Assembly (NCBI RefSeq): GCF_000332515.2
Contig: NZ_AOGZ02000001.1
Span: 64,501-128,500 of the forward strand
Direction of reading: 5' to 3'
Source of the DNA: Leptospira wolbachii serovar Codice str. CDC
GTDB lineage: Bacteria; Spirochaetota; Leptospiria; Leptospirales; Leptospiraceae
Length of the DNA stretch: 64,000 bases
The notes beneath the pieces are model-generated. The model worked only from the letters and a program-made list of their open reading frames with translations, was not told the origin of the DNA and made no database searches. The stretch's first letter is position 1, and the number at the start of each line of letters is the position of its first letter. A program made the position numbers and the translations under genes. Positions 1 to 9,546 of this stretch are shown one piece after another.

Positions 1-71
1 AAGGGATTGCTTACACAATGGAAATTCCAAGAGCGTTTTCTTACCAATCGAAACTGACTAAGAAAAAATAA
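1..71 (+). CDS. C-terminal end of an unidentified gene (partial)
   Basis: An open frame enters from the left edge and ends with TAA at 69-71, coding for about 22 residues ending in SKLTKKK. The stop is followed at once by two hairpins (74-112 and 117-143), the second with a T-rich tail on this strand, which is what an expressed plus-strand gene would show. Too little is visible to name the product, and chance cannot be excluded. Confidence 0.4.
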   Translation, partial: GIAYTMEIPRAFSYQSKLTKKK

Positions 72-73
72 AA

Positions 74-112
74 ATCCCCTCAAAAGCGGCCTTACATCCG
101 ATCGGAGGGGAT
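74..112 (-). terminator. Probable terminator of the rpmF-plsX-fabG unit
   Basis: ATCCCCTC (74-81) pairs with GAGGGGAT (105-112). Read on the minus strand the hairpin is followed by TTTTATTTTTTC, a good T-tract. The 23-nt loop is long, so the stem is less typical than most intrinsic terminators. It lies 88 nt beyond the fabG stop. Confidence 0.5.
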
Positions 113-116
113 AAGT

Positions 117-150
117 CGATAACGATGAATCGCATTGTTATCGTTTATTT
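117..150 (+). terminator. Intrinsic terminator for the plus-strand gene at the left edge
   Basis: CGATAACGATG (117-127) pairs with CATTGTTATCG (133-143) through 11 base pairs including one G-T, around a 5-nt loop, followed by TTTATTT. It faces the convergent fabG terminator. Confidence 0.6.
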
Positions 151-199
151 ATAAGTTTGTCATTACTAATTGCCTAGTAATGAATTCTATTTTTAAATC

Positions 200-961
200 T
201 TAGTGACCGCCACCTGGTAAAAATCCACCACCATTAATATCTAAGATATGTCCAGTGATGAAGGAAGATGCGTCAGATGCTAAGAATGCAATTCCGTTTG
301 CGATGTCTTCAGGAAGACCTGCTCGTTTGAGTGGAATTGCTTGGACCATACCATGTCTGATATTTTCAGGGATTGCTTCTGTCATTTCAGTAGCGATAAA
401 ACCCGGAGCGATCGCATTACAACGAACTTTTCTAGAAGCCATCTCAAGAGCCACAGCCTTTGTAAAACCAATCACACCAGCTTTGGATGCAGAGTAATTT
501 GTTTGTCCAATGTTTCCGTTTTCACCAGAGATAGAGGAAAGATTGATGATCGATCCACCGTTTTCTTGTTTCATCATCACTTTGATGGCTGCTTGTGTAC
601 AAAGGTAAGTTCCAGTAAGGTTTACTGCAATCACAGCATCCCACTGCTCTTTTTTCATTCTCATAAGGAGAGTATCACGAGTGATTCCTGCGTTGTTCAC
701 TAGGATGTCGACAGTTCCGAATTCTTTTTTCGCAGAATCAATTAGTTTTTGTGCATCTTCTTCAACAGAAACATTCGCCACTACGGCAATTGCTTTATAA
801 CCTTTGGATTTTAATTCTTCCGCAGTAGCATTGGTTGCCTCTGGGTTCATATCCGCTACAACGATGTTGGCTCCAAGAGAAGCAAGTTTCAAACAAGTTG
901 CTTTTCCAATTCCTCTCGCTCCACCTGTTACGATGGCTGTTTTTCCTGATAAACTAATCAT
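200..961 (-). CDS. fabG: 3-oxoacyl-[acyl-carrier-protein] reductase FabG
   Basis: The 253-residue protein is a classical short-chain dehydrogenase/reductase that reduces 3-oxoacyl-ACP to 3-hydroxyacyl-ACP with NADPH in cytosolic fatty-acid elongation. Visible signatures are the cofactor loop TGGARGIG (12-19), NNAG (89-92), N114, and the catalytic S143-Y156-x3-K160 set. The length is normal for FabG. It lies 75 nt downstream of plsX on the same strand, a typical fatty-acid synthesis neighbourhood, although acpP and fabD do not follow it here. Other SDR reductases share these motifs, but the context and close fit to FabG make the name secure. Confidence 0.93.
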   Translation of the reverse strand: MISLSGKTAIVTGGARGIGKATCLKLASLGANIVVADMNPEATNATAEELKSKGYKAIAVVANVSVEEDAQKLIDSAKKEFGTVDILVNNAGITRDTLLMRMKKEQWDAVIAVNLTGTYLCTQAAIKVMMKQENGGSIINLSSISGENGNIGQTNYSASKAGVIGFTKAVALEMASRKVRCNAIAPGFIATEMTEAIPENIRHGMVQAIPLKRAGLPEDIANGIAFLASDASSFITGHILDINGGGFLPGGGH

Positions 962-1036
962 TTGGTTTTTCCTCTTCTTTCCTAATTCCTAAAATATTTT
1001 CTAAATGAAATGAATCTAAATGAATCCTTTTTATTT

Positions 1037-2059
1037 TTAAACCGAATCACTCAAAAGAGTTTTATATTCGCTAAGCCTTGTTCGAATCCGATCGTTGATC
1101 CCGTGTTTGGCGCACTCGGCAATCACGCGAACAGCATTTTTCACTGCCAAAGCATTTGAAGAACCATGCCCAATCATACAAATCCCTTCTACACCAAGAA
1201 GAAGGGCGCCGCCATATTCCGCATAGTCTAACCGTTTTTTTACAGCCGTAAAGGTTGATTTTAAAAGTAAAGCACCGGTTTTCGCAAGGCTTGAATGTCT
1301 AATAGAATTCTTTAAAACATTGAATATAGATTTGGCAAGTCCTTCTGTTGCTTTAAGAACAATGTTCCCAATAAAACCATCGCAAACAACAACGTCCACT
1401 TCTCGCCCGCCACCATAAAGATCGCGGCCTTCTACGTTTCCTACAAAGTTAAACGGGATTTTTTTTAAGAGATCAAAGGTTTTAATAGAAACTGTATTTC
1501 CCTTTTTGTCTTCTTCCCCATTGGAGAGGATTCCGACTTTCGGATTTTGGATTCCAAAAAGTTCACGGGCATAAATTTCACCCATGACTGCAAACTGAGC
1601 TAAGTATTCAGGTTTACAATCAACATTGGCACCGGCATCTAACAAAAGGACAGGTGGTCCTTCCTCTCGTGGAATGTGGGCAGCAATGGGGGGGCGCAGA
1701 ACGCCAGGTAGGCGACCGAGATGTAACAATGCGGCGGCCATAGTAGCACCTGTGTTTCCCGGAGAAAACACACCGATACATTCTTTATCTGCTACTAAAC
1801 GAACTGCTTTGACTACGGAAGAATCCTCCATAGCGCGGACTGCTATTGAAGGAGAATCATTCATACCGATAATCTCAGTAGAATGAATGACACGGATTTT
1901 TTCTGTGTCATAATCAAATTTTAACAGGATATCAAGTAACTCTTGTTCGTCGCCGACGAGAGAAACCGACAGTCCGAATTCTCGTACTGCCAGAACCGCG
2001 CCCTCGACGATACCTTCGGGGCCGTAATCTCCGCTCATCGCGTCCACGGCGACCCACAT
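1037..2059 (-). CDS. plsX: Phosphate acyltransferase PlsX
   Basis: PlsX converts acyl-ACP and phosphate to acyl-phosphate, the donor for the PlsY step of phospholipid synthesis, and works as a peripheral membrane enzyme. The 340-residue product starts with the characteristic [13 protein letters not shown] and contains [12 protein letters not shown] and [19 protein letters not shown], all typical of the family, at the usual length. It begins 5 nt after rpmF, the widely conserved rpmF-plsX pairing, and precedes fabG, so one transcript supplies a ribosomal protein and two lipid enzymes. Confidence 0.95.
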   Translation of the reverse strand: MWVAVDAMSGDYGPEGIVEGAVLAVREFGLSVSLVGDEQELLDILLKFDYDTEKIRVIHSTEIIGMNDSPSIAVRAMEDSSVVKAVRLVADKECIGVFSPGNTGATMAAALLHLGRLPGVLRPPIAAHIPREEGPPVLLLDAGANVDCKPEYLAQFAVMGEIYARELFGIQNPKVGILSNGEEDKKGNTVSIKTFDLLKKIPFNFVGNVEGRDLYGGGREVDVVVCDGFIGNIVLKATEGLAKSIFNVLKNSIRHSSLAKTGALLLKSTFTAVKKRLDYAEYGGALLLGVEGICMIGHGSSNALAVKNAVRVIAECAKHGINDRIRTRLSEYKTLLSDSV

Positions 2060-2064
2060 AACGG

Positions 2065-2265
2065 TTAGTTATCTTCGGTCGTTTTTTTAACTTTTTGAGC
2101 GACTACGAGTTTTCCCTTATAAAAACCGCAATAAGGGCAAACACGGTGGGACAGAACAAATGAACCACAATTGGAACACGGGTTTAAGTTAGGTTTGCCT
2201 ATCGCGTGATGGGCTCTTTTCGTTCTAACTTTCGATTTTGATTTACGTCTCTTTGGGACTGCCAT
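2065..2265 (-). CDS. rpmF: 50S ribosomal protein L32
   Basis: A 66-residue basic protein starting [12 protein letters not shown] with a zinc-ribbon of four cysteines (C30, C33, C43, C46) as in the zinc-binding form of L32. It sits directly before plsX. GAGGA lies about 6 nt before the ATG, and a promoter-like element is found about 20 nt further upstream. Confidence 0.95.
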   Translation of the reverse strand: MAVPKRRKSKSKVRTKRAHHAIGKPNLNPCSNCGSFVLSHRVCPYCGFYKGKLVVAQKVKKTTEDN

Positions 2266-2281
2266 GGCTATCCTCTATGGA

Positions 2282-2311
2282 ATTATAACTGGTTTTTACT
2301 ATGTTTTGGAA
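2282..2311 (-). promoter_or_regulatory. Probable promoter of rpmF-plsX-fabG
   Basis: On the minus strand a perfect TATAAT (plus-strand 2282-2287) lies 17-18 nt below a weak -35 (TTCCAA/TCCAAA at about 2305-2311). Initiation would fall near 2275, giving a roughly 10-nt leader containing the GAGGA ribosome site. It occupies the 67-nt gap after hisG, so the fatty-acid unit can be transcribed separately from cmk-rpsA-hisG. Confidence 0.5.
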
Positions 2312-2332
2312 AACGAATGTGAAAACAATATT

Positions 2333-2947
2333 TTAATTTTCTAGGCTCTCGATAAGAGACCGTAATTCGGTGTGTTTGTGATAAAAAGCGGAGCGATTGC
2401 ATACCAAACGGGCTGTACTGTATAAAATGGACTCAAATTCCTTCAGGCCATTGGCTTTTAAGGTCCCACCAGTGGAAACTAAGTCCACAATACAGTCTGA
2501 AAGACCCACAATAGGAGCCAGTTCAATCGAACCATAAAGTTTGATGATTTCACAAGAGATCCCTTTCGAGAAAAAATACTCGCGGGTTAGGTTGGGATAT
2601 TTGGTGGCTACGCGCACTTTGGAACGTTTGGCAAAGAGATCGAAGTCGGGAAAAGAGGCGAGAGAGAGTCGACACGCACCCAGTTTCAAATCCACGGGAG
2701 CGATGAGATCAAATCCCCCTTCCCTTAGAATGTCCCAACCCACAATTCCGGCATCGGCTGCGGCTTCTTCTACATAAGTGCAAACATCTTGGGATCTGAC
2801 AAATAAAAGGCGGAGACGTTTGTCTTCCGAAACAAAGGTGAGTTCCTTCGAACCCTCGGATGGCAAGGAGCTTAGCCATCCTTTGGATAACAAAAGAACT
2901 GCAGTTTCTTCGGCAAGCCTACCTTTCGGAAGAGCCAAAGTCAACAT
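2333..2947 (-). CDS. hisG: ATP phosphoribosyltransferase, short form (HisG)
   Basis: HisG joins ATP and PRPP in the first step of histidine synthesis. The 204-residue protein starts [13 protein letters not shown] and has [10 protein letters not shown] and the PRPP-loop-like [15 protein letters not shown]. At this length it lacks the C-terminal regulatory domain and so belongs to the short type, which is known to need a HisZ partner for activity and feedback control; no hisZ is present in this window. It starts 3 nt after the TPR gene, so it appears to be co-transcribed with cmk-rpsA. Confidence 0.93.
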   Translation of the reverse strand: MLTLALPKGRLAEETAVLLLSKGWLSSLPSEGSKELTFVSEDKRLRLLFVRSQDVCTYVEEAAADAGIVGWDILREGGFDLIAPVDLKLGACRLSLASFPDFDLFAKRSKVRVATKYPNLTREYFFSKGISCEIIKLYGSIELAPIVGLSDCIVDLVSTGGTLKANGLKEFESILYSTARLVCNRSAFYHKHTELRSLIESLEN

Positions 2948-2950
2948 AGG

Positions 2951-3697
2951 TTAATTTTTCCCGAGTTTGAGGAGTAAATAACTAGAGAGGAGTTTCACAT
3001 CTTCTCCAGATTCGGCCACGTCTAGTTTGACTGCTTTTTCTAGATACTGTTTGGCACCCGCCTTATCTCCGTTAAGGTAAGACAAGCGGCCCGCTTGGTA
3101 GTAAGACCAAGCCTTAAATCCATTCAGTTCTCGTGCAGGTTCGATCACGGTCGCAGCAATCTTATAGTTTTCTAAAGACTTTGCGTTGTTTTTTTCCCGT
3201 TCTCGGTAATTGCCAGCAATGTAAAAATAAAGTGCTTTGATCTCTTTGGGTGTATCAATTTTTTTGGCAGCATCTTCTAGGTATCCGGCTGCTTTTCCGA
3301 ATTCCCCTTTCTCCGCATAAAGTTTGGATAGGTCTTTCCAAACGCGAAGTTCCATTTTACCGGTACTTTGGTTTTGTAAAAATGCTTCCAAACTTTGGAT
3401 TTGAACATCAAGACCCACTTTTGTTTTTTGGTGGGTGAGTTTCAAATCTTCCAGTGTCACCGTTTCTTTTTCAAAAAGGTAAGCACGGTATTCGAAAAAT
3501 CCGATAATGACAGCTAACACAACGATGGCGGAAGCAAGACTGAGAAATACAGACTTACGATTCCGTGCTAAAAAATGTGTGAACTTTAAAAAAACTAATT
3601 CTGCTTTGGAACCTTCAAAATCAGCGAACTCATCCTTTTGGATGAGTTCTGCCTGTTTCTTTTGTTCGATAGGGTTTTTTTTATGAAACTTATCCAT
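2951..3697 (-). CDS. Membrane-anchored TPR protein
   Basis: The 248-residue protein has a charged cytosolic N-terminus, one membrane segment around residues 50-72 (SVFLSLASAIVVLAVIIGFF) and then helical tetratricopeptide-like repeats (pairs such as AEKGEFGKAAGYLEDAA and YLNGDKAGAKQYLEKAV) up to the C-terminus. The layout resembles YfgM-type proteins of the periplasmic chaperone network, but that is only topology. It lies between rpsA and hisG with gaps of 3-4 nt. No enzyme motif is visible. Confidence 0.7.
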   Translation of the reverse strand: MDKFHKKNPIEQKKQAELIQKDEFADFEGSKAELVFLKFTHFLARNRKSVFLSLASAIVVLAVIIGFFEYRAYLFEKETVTLEDLKLTHQKTKVGLDVQIQSLEAFLQNQSTGKMELRVWKDLSKLYAEKGEFGKAAGYLEDAAKKIDTPKEIKALYFYIAGNYREREKNNAKSLENYKIAATVIEPARELNGFKAWSYYQAGRLSYLNGDKAGAKQYLEKAVKLDVAESGEDVKLLSSYLLLKLGKN

Positions 3698-3701
3698 GGA
3701 C

Positions 3702-5405
3702 CTATCGGTTTTGGTTTAAATTCATAAAAGAACCGATGGATTCACGAGAAGGTTGGTTGTCTTCCTTCATGTATTTCGCCATCTCTTCACGTTCTACCGC
3801 TTTATCAAAGTCTTTGATAGAGAGAGAAATCTTCTTATTGTTAGGTTCGATTTTTACAACCACTGTGCGAACGGATTCGCCCACTTTGTAAAGATCTTCT
3901 AACTTGATGTTACGGCCATCTGGGATTTCAGAAATGTGGACAAGACCTTCGTAACCTGGTTCTACTTCCACAAACACACCAAAACTAACAATGGATTTCA
4001 CACGGCCTTCGACAAGAGTACCCGGTGGGTATTTTTTGCGAAGAGCTTCATAAGGGTGTTCAGAAAGTTGTTTCAAACCACAGCTGATACGTTGTGCATC
4101 TAAGTTGACATCAAGGATTTTATACTGAACCGATTGGCCTTTTTTCAGAAGGTTTAATGGATTCTTTTCTCTTTCGTCCCAAGTAATGTCTGAGATATGG
4201 ATAAGTCCTTCGATTCCACTTTCTACTTCCACGAAAGCACCGTATTTAGTGATTCCAGTGATTTTACCTTCGAGCACGTTTCCGGCACGAACGTTAGCAG
4301 AGAGAGCTTCCCATGGGTTAGGGAGTAATTGTTTGAGGCCAAGAGACAAACGTCTTGCTTCAAAATCAATATCCAAAATTTCAGAATCAACTTCTTGGCT
4401 TTTTTTCAAAACATCTTTTGGATGTGGCGGTTTTTTTGCCCAAGAAAGTTCTGTCGTATGGATGAGTCCTTCCAATCCTTCTTTGAGTTCTACGAAAGCA
4501 CCGAAGTTGGTAAGAGAAGTTACGATTCCTCGAACTACCATACCTTTTTCTAATTCTTTTTTAGCCCAAATCCATGGATCTTCATAAAGTTGTTTGATAC
4601 CCAAAGAGAGTTTGTTATTCTCTTTATCCACTTCCAAAACGATCACTTCGACTTCGGCACCGATGTTAAAGTATTGTTTGAAAGGAGCAAATTTTTTATA
4701 AGAAATATCGTTTTGACGAAGAAGCCCTACTACATCGTAAACAGAAAGGAAAACACCAAAGTTGGCAATCTTCACTACTTTCCCGTTCACTTTGTCTCCG
4801 ACTTTTACTTTGCCGAGGAGTTCTTCCCACTTCTCGCCGTTGATTTCGTCGAGGAGTGTTTTGCGAGAGACCACACCGGTTCTCGTCTTTTCATTTAATT
4901 CAATGATTTTGAATGAAAATTCTTTTCCACCTTCTGTGGATTCTTTGAACCTTACCCCTACGTGAGAGGCAGGAAGGAAAAGTTGGATCCCTTCGCTTTC
5001 TACGAGGTATCCTTTATTTTTTACTTCTCCAACAATTTTACCAGAAAGTGGGTATCCGTTTTGACTTGCGTCTTTGATGGTTTCCCAACCAACTCGTTGG
5101 TCCGCTTCTTTTTTGGAGAGGACACAGTATCCGTCGACCCGCTTTTTAATGATCGCACTGACTTTCTCACCGCGTTTTGGCGTTTCTGAGAAGTCTTCAC
5201 GAGAAACACGAGCTTCCAATTTCTCTCCGATATCGAGGAAAACAGTGTCACCAATGACATCGACTACAGTCCCTTCAATGAGGGTACCTTTTCCTGCGGA
5301 GTTCTCTTGTTCTTGTGCTTGTGACTGCGATTCCCACTTCTCTAATAATTCGCCGAAGGAAGAAGTGGTCTCATTTTTGGGGGAGGATGGGTTGGTTGAA
5401 TTCAA
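3702..5405 (-). CDS. rpsA: 30S ribosomal protein S1
   Basis: S1 helps the small subunit bind and unfold mRNA. The 567-residue protein has six S1 (OB-fold) repeats, roughly at 40-105, 120-190, 200-275, 290-360, 375-445 and 460-530. The last four carry the strongest matches, for example [17 protein letters not shown] and [20 protein letters not shown]. The full six-repeat form fits genuine S1 rather than a short S1-like protein. It follows cmk after 20 nt, the common cmk-rpsA order. Confidence 0.93.
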   Translation of the reverse strand: MNSTNPSSPKNETTSSFGELLEKWESQSQAQEQENSAGKGTLIEGTVVDVIGDTVFLDIGEKLEARVSREDFSETPKRGEKVSAIIKKRVDGYCVLSKKEADQRVGWETIKDASQNGYPLSGKIVGEVKNKGYLVESEGIQLFLPASHVGVRFKESTEGGKEFSFKIIELNEKTRTGVVSRKTLLDEINGEKWEELLGKVKVGDKVNGKVVKIANFGVFLSVYDVVGLLRQNDISYKKFAPFKQYFNIGAEVEVIVLEVDKENNKLSLGIKQLYEDPWIWAKKELEKGMVVRGIVTSLTNFGAFVELKEGLEGLIHTTELSWAKKPPHPKDVLKKSQEVDSEILDIDFEARRLSLGLKQLLPNPWEALSANVRAGNVLEGKITGITKYGAFVEVESGIEGLIHISDITWDEREKNPLNLLKKGQSVQYKILDVNLDAQRISCGLKQLSEHPYEALRKKYPPGTLVEGRVKSIVSFGVFVEVEPGYEGLVHISEIPDGRNIKLEDLYKVGESVRTVVVKIEPNNKKISLSIKDFDKAVEREEMAKYMKEDNQPSRESIGSFMNLNQNR

Positions 5406-5425
5406 TGGTTACCGGGATACAAAAC

Positions 5426-6178
5426 TTAGATTTGCCCAGAGGATGAAACCTTGGACAGGATAGTATTTAGGACAGTTTCCGTGTCGAGGGTGCTCGTGTC
5501 AATCAGGATTGCGTCCGAAGCTTGTTTGAGGGGAGCCACAGTACGGGTGGTGTCACTTTCGTCCCGAGCGACAATCTCGTCCTGGATGTGTTTTAGGTCG
5601 GCTTTAAAGCCTTTTGCGACTAATTCATCATATCGGCGTTTGGCCCGCACTTCCACAGAGGCGGTCAGAAAAAATTTAAATTTTGATCTGGGGAAGACTT
5701 CCGTTCCAATATCGCGGCCATCCATCACCAATTTATGGTTTTTTGCAAATTCACGGATATGGTGATTTAGAATCTCTCGAAAAGCTCGTCTCGGAGCTAT
5801 GTAACGAATTTTTTTTGTGATCTCTGGATCTCGGATTTCGTGACTTATGTCTCTTTCACCTAGGAACATCAAATTTTCACCTGTCGAAGATAGTTCACAA
5901 TGTACGGGAATTTTTCTGACGGAAAATCCAAATTCGGATTCATCCTTTTCCAGAAGAGTGGCGTCGGCCAATTTTTCGGTGTAAAAAGGAAATTTGGACT
6001 CATCTTCTTTGGTTTCCAAAAACTTCTCCCATATAGCAAGCGTTAGCGATCGATAAAACGCTCCTGAATCAAGGTAGAGATACCCTATCTTATGGGCGAT
6101 CATACGTGCGAGTGTACTTTTTCCTGACCCTGCTGGGCCATCAATGGCTATGACGTTTTCGATATTCAGAGTGCTCAT
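5426..6178 (-). CDS. cmk: Cytidylate kinase
   Basis: Cmk phosphorylates CMP and dCMP. The 250-residue protein has the P-loop GPAGSGKS (14-21), YLYLDSGAFYR and KLVMDGRDIGTEVFP, typical of bacterial CMP kinases. No clear ribosome site precedes the ATG at 6178, but the reading frame before the P-loop allows no other convincing start. It is the first gene of the cmk-rpsA-TPR-hisG run and diverges from the sensor kinase at 6.3 kb. Confidence 0.93.
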   Translation of the reverse strand: MSTLNIENVIAIDGPAGSGKSTLARMIAHKIGYLYLDSGAFYRSLTLAIWEKFLETKEDESKFPFYTEKLADATLLEKDESEFGFSVRKIPVHCELSSTGENLMFLGERDISHEIRDPEITKKIRYIAPRRAFREILNHHIREFAKNHKLVMDGRDIGTEVFPRSKFKFFLTASVEVRAKRRYDELVAKGFKADLKHIQDEIVARDESDTTRTVAPLKQASDAILIDTSTLDTETVLNTILSKVSSSGQI

Positions 6179-6270
6179 GAGTTTATATTCTAAAGGTAGA
6201 ACAGGAATTAATTTCGTCCAGAGGAATTCTTATAACAAACAAAGGCTAACTTGCGGTAAGCGATTTTACC

Positions 6271-6298
6271 TTGACATGATTTTTTTCCCGCATATCAT
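6271..6298 (+). promoter_or_regulatory. Promoter of the GAF-PAS sensor kinase
   Basis: TTGACA (6271-6276), a 16-nt spacer and TATCAT (6293-6298) form a near-consensus promoter. Transcription would start at about 6304-6306, which is after the GTG at 6301 and therefore supports the GTG at 6322 as the start codon. Confidence 0.6.
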
Positions 6299-6321
6299 CA
6301 GTGGAGTTCGGCGGGGTATCG

Positions 6322-7854
6322 GTGAAACTTAGAAATCGCAATCTGGATCCGGAACGAATTGCAGACTTTGAATGTTTCCGAAGTGGAATTCTAGAACTCA
6401 TCGTCAAAAATTCACCCTTAAGCGACATCTTAATGGAAATTGTCCAAGGGATTGAAACTCTCAACCCAACCATGATCTGCACTGTGGTTCTTATTGAAAA
6501 TTCTAGAATCAAAATAGGTGCTGCCCCTTCTCTTCCCAAAATTTATAACGAAGCCATCGAGGGAGTGCCTATCGGACCCGAAGCGGGCTCTTGTGGTACC
6601 GCAGCTTACACTGGCAAACGAGTTATTGTTGAAGATATAAAAACAAGCCCCCTCTGGAAAAACTACAAAGAAATCGCACTCAGTGTGGGACTTGCTTCCT
6701 GTTGGTCGGAACCAATTAAGTCTCATACAAACGAAACCATCGGAACCTTCGCCATTTATCACCACGAAATTGCAAGCCCCAATGAATTTGATATCTTTAT
6801 TATTTCCGAAACAGCAGATCTTGTCAGTATCGCCATTGAAAAATCCATCATCTCAGGAAAACTCACGGAAAGTGAAAGAAGGTTCCGGGATTTTTTCGAA
6901 AAGAATTCTTCGGTAATGTTAATCATCGAACCAAACTCTGGAGAAATTATCAATGCCAACCAAACGGCCGTTCAATTCTACGGATACCCACAAGAAATTC
7001 TAACTAAAATGAAGATTGATGAGATCAACATGCTTCCGGAAGAAGAAGTAAAACAAGAGAGGATGCGCGCACTCTCAGAAGAAAGAAGTTATTTTTCTTT
7101 TCCACATAAATTAGCAAGTGGAATCATCAAACAAGTAGAAGTATATTCTACTCCCATCGAAACTGGAAATCGCCATCTATTATTTTCCATCGTCCACGAT
7201 GTTACGGAAAGAAAAATTGCAGAAGAAAAAGTAAATTCTCTGCTTTCTGAAAAGGAAATGATTTTGAGAGAAGTCCATCACAGAATCAAAAACAACATGA
7301 CGATTCTGTTTAACCTCTTAGATCTGCAAGCAAAATCACAAGCAGATGAAGGACTCGCAAATTCTCTAAAGGATGCCACTAGTCGCATCAAAACCATGTC
7401 GCTCCTCTATGACAAATTGTATTTAGGAAAGGCTTTCCACGAACTTCGATTAGATGAATATTTAATTCCTCTGGCACAGGAGATTATTTCATTATTTCCG
7501 TATCAGGTAAAATTAAATACAGAAATTATAAGTACCCAGCTAACAGCCGAGCAACTCCAGGCGATAGGAATCATCACCAACGAACTTCTCACAAACAGTT
7601 TAAAGTATGCAAGGGATCCTTCCAAAGAATTAGAAATTCATATCAAGATTTGGAAAGAAGAACAAGAATTTCACTTATTCGTAAAAGATAATGGAAAAGG
7701 ATTTGAGTCTCAAATGTCTAATCCAGAAAAACTGGGATTTGGGTTGACCTTGGTTAACATGTTAACCGCGCAACTTTCCGGCAAACTCACCTTTAGCGGG
7801 AATGCCGGAGCAGAATACCACATAGTTTTTCCGACTAATAAGTCCCGTCATTAA
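6322..7854 (+). CDS. GAF-PAS sensor histidine kinase (HisKA_2 type)
   Basis: A soluble sensor kinase of about 510 residues. A GAF domain (about 15-175) contains GSCGTAAYTGKRVIVEDI; a PAS domain (about 185-300) contains FFEKNSSVMLIIEPNSGEII; then come the H-box EVHHRIKNN (histidine near 318) and a HATPase domain with N-box ITNELLTNSLKYA, DNGKGF and GFGLTLVNM. The H-box places it in the HisKA_2 family, which usually signals to a response regulator; none is adjacent. I chose the GTG at 6322 because a good promoter would start RNA near 6305 and GGCGGGG lies 5 nt upstream; a GTG at 6301 would add seven residues. The 3' end overlaps the convergent protease gene by 20 nt. Confidence 0.85.
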   Translation: MKLRNRNLDPERIADFECFRSGILELIVKNSPLSDILMEIVQGIETLNPTMICTVVLIENSRIKIGAAPSLPKIYNEAIEGVPIGPEAGSCGTAAYTGKRVIVEDIKTSPLWKNYKEIALSVGLASCWSEPIKSHTNETIGTFAIYHHEIASPNEFDIFIISETADLVSIAIEKSIISGKLTESERRFRDFFEKNSSVMLIIEPNSGEIINANQTAVQFYGYPQEILTKMKIDEINMLPEEEVKQERMRALSEERSYFSFPHKLASGIIKQVEVYSTPIETGNRHLLFSIVHDVTERKIAEEKVNSLLSEKEMILREVHHRIKNNMTILFNLLDLQAKSQADEGLANSLKDATSRIKTMSLLYDKLYLGKAFHELRLDEYLIPLAQEIISLFPYQVKLNTEIISTQLTAEQLQAIGIITNELLTNSLKYARDPSKELEIHIKIWKEEQEFHLFVKDNGKGFESQMSNPEKLGFGLTLVNMLTAQLSGKLTFSGNAGAEYHIVFPTNKSRH

Positions 7855-9433
7855 CTAGAGGAAAATTATATTGAAATCTTTTTTTTGAATTACCAAGATA
7901 AGCAAATTCCATTCGAATTCTCTGAATGCGGCTAACATCAACGCCACTATCTAAATACAACCTTACTTCTTTCTCCATCGTTTTCCTGTAAAAAAAGTAT
8001 TCCTTGATGTGATTGTACATTTTGAGATATAGAATTTGATTCTCTTCCGAAAGTTTTGGATTTGGTTTGTCAGCACTTTGACTTGCGAACCTTAGTTTCC
8101 CACTCAGAAAATGCAGATTGGATTGTAACAAAAAATTTGTCGGGTTCGATTGGTCTATTTGGATCACCATAGGAATTTTTACTTGGTTACAATTCCAATA
8201 GAATCTAAGAGTAGGTTCCTCCAAACTTACCTCCTTCCAAAAAAATTCTAGTTCATTCTTAACTCCGCAAAACTCGTTAGACTTTTCATCAGAATTAGAA
8301 ACTTTAACAGATGTTTTTGGAAACTGAGAAAAAACAATTCTTTTCCGACTGTATTGGGAATACACGCCGTGCGGAATCCAAACCTTATCCTCCAATTTAA
8401 GAACCGTTTCTGTAGCTTCCTGTTCTCCATTCCTTTTTTTAAGTTCTTTATAAAGAGATGTAGAAAGGGTATTAATAAACTCTGGGAAAAAACGATCCCC
8501 GGCATTGGTATTCGCTATGGCCTGAAATATTGTAACGTCCGCTAACTCATTACCTACTAACTGTCTATACTGCCACAACAAAGAAGGGATAAAGGTAAAA
8601 TCTTTTTTAAAATCAGATTCAATGGACGAATCATAAGAACCTACCTCGCGATCCAAACGAAAAGATGATACTAAGAGCTGGCGTTTAACAGCCTCACAGG
8701 TTTTATGAGTGTATAATTCTGGATGGTTGAGTAATGATGCCGCATAATAATCAGAAATTCCTTCAGCAAGGGCACGACCAATGGCATTATTCCCCAAATA
8801 CTTCCCGGTGATCAAATGAGTATATTCATGATAAATGGCATCGGGACAAGTTGCTGTATCAATGATTCGTTCAAATGCAAATGTACTAAAAATAGGGAAA
8901 TCCCATTTGGGTGCGAACCACAATTCACTATTCCAATTTCCATTGGATTCTGAGGGAGGAATGGTTAAGGCCGTATTTTTAAGAAAAACTTTGGAATCAA
9001 AATATTCGGTCGGTGAATAAGCATAAGGTGCATCAACTCTTACTACAACCCTTGGATGGAATTCTGTAATTTTGTCTTTCGATCCAGAAGAAAGAGTTAT
9101 CGTTTTCCATCTGGATTCGATTTTACGTAATTGGAATCCCAAAGTTAAATACTTCAAATTTCCTTCTACTTGTTCTAGAGAGATTGGAGTTTGTTCTAAC
9201 CCAGAATGGATGGAAAAATTTTCTAAAATGTATTGGGTTTGGGATTTAAGACCAAGCTCTTCCAAAGTTATGTTCTTATGGAGAAACTGTTTACGTTCTG
9301 CATCCCAATCCAATATTTGATTTTCTTTTTTTGCTTCTGAGTATAGGCTGAATCCAGAAATTAAAGCAAAAACAGAAAATAAGCTGTAGGTTTTTTTTAT
9401 CCAATTTTCTTTGCGAAGTTTTTGATTCTTCAT
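7835..9433 (-). CDS. Secreted metalloprotease-like protein (HEYTH)
   Basis: A 532-residue protein with an N-terminal hydrophobic signal segment (about 14-34). Residues 202-206 read HEYTH and are followed 18 residues later by E224 in AEGISDYYA, the HEXXH...E arrangement of gluzincin zinc peptidases (M4/M36-like). The rest, about 300 C-terminal residues, has no domain I recognise and looks beta-rich. Zinc binding is inferred from the motif; proteolysis is not proven. It ends inside the kinase gene on the other strand. A relative in pathogenic Leptospira secretomes would be plausible but cannot be checked here. Confidence 0.65.
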   Translation of the reverse strand: MKNQKLRKENWIKKTYSLFSVFALISGFSLYSEAKKENQILDWDAERKQFLHKNITLEELGLKSQTQYILENFSIHSGLEQTPISLEQVEGNLKYLTLGFQLRKIESRWKTITLSSGSKDKITEFHPRVVVRVDAPYAYSPTEYFDSKVFLKNTALTIPPSESNGNWNSELWFAPKWDFPIFSTFAFERIIDTATCPDAIYHEYTHLITGKYLGNNAIGRALAEGISDYYAASLLNHPELYTHKTCEAVKRQLLVSSFRLDREVGSYDSSIESDFKKDFTFIPSLLWQYRQLVGNELADVTIFQAIANTNAGDRFFPEFINTLSTSLYKELKKRNGEQEATETVLKLEDKVWIPHGVYSQYSRKRIVFSQFPKTSVKVSNSDEKSNEFCGVKNELEFFWKEVSLEEPTLRFYWNCNQVKIPMVIQIDQSNPTNFLLQSNLHFLSGKLRFASQSADKPNPKLSEENQILYLKMYNHIKEYFFYRKTMEKEVRLYLDSGVDVSRIQRIRMEFAYLGNSKKRFQYNFPLVNDGTY

Positions 9434-9466
9434 TTTTTTATATACTCTATTGCTTCTATTTTTACA

Positions 9467-9520
9467 AAGAGACCTTGTTTCTCATCTTCAGATCATTGGA
9501 TAGAAACAAGGCTCTTAGGT
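9467..9520. terminator. Strong hairpin between small exported protein and protease genes
   Basis: AAGAG-A-CCTTGTTTCT (9467-9482) pairs with AGAAACAAGG-CTCTT (9502-9516): 15 base pairs with one bulged A. The plus strand continues AGGTTTTTG, the minus strand only TTTGT. Its position after the minus-strand gene ending at 9547 suggests a terminator for that gene, perhaps a leaky one, but the T-tract is better on the other strand. Confidence 0.45.
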
Positions 9521-9546
9521 TTTTGTATAAACTTAAACGGTGAGGA

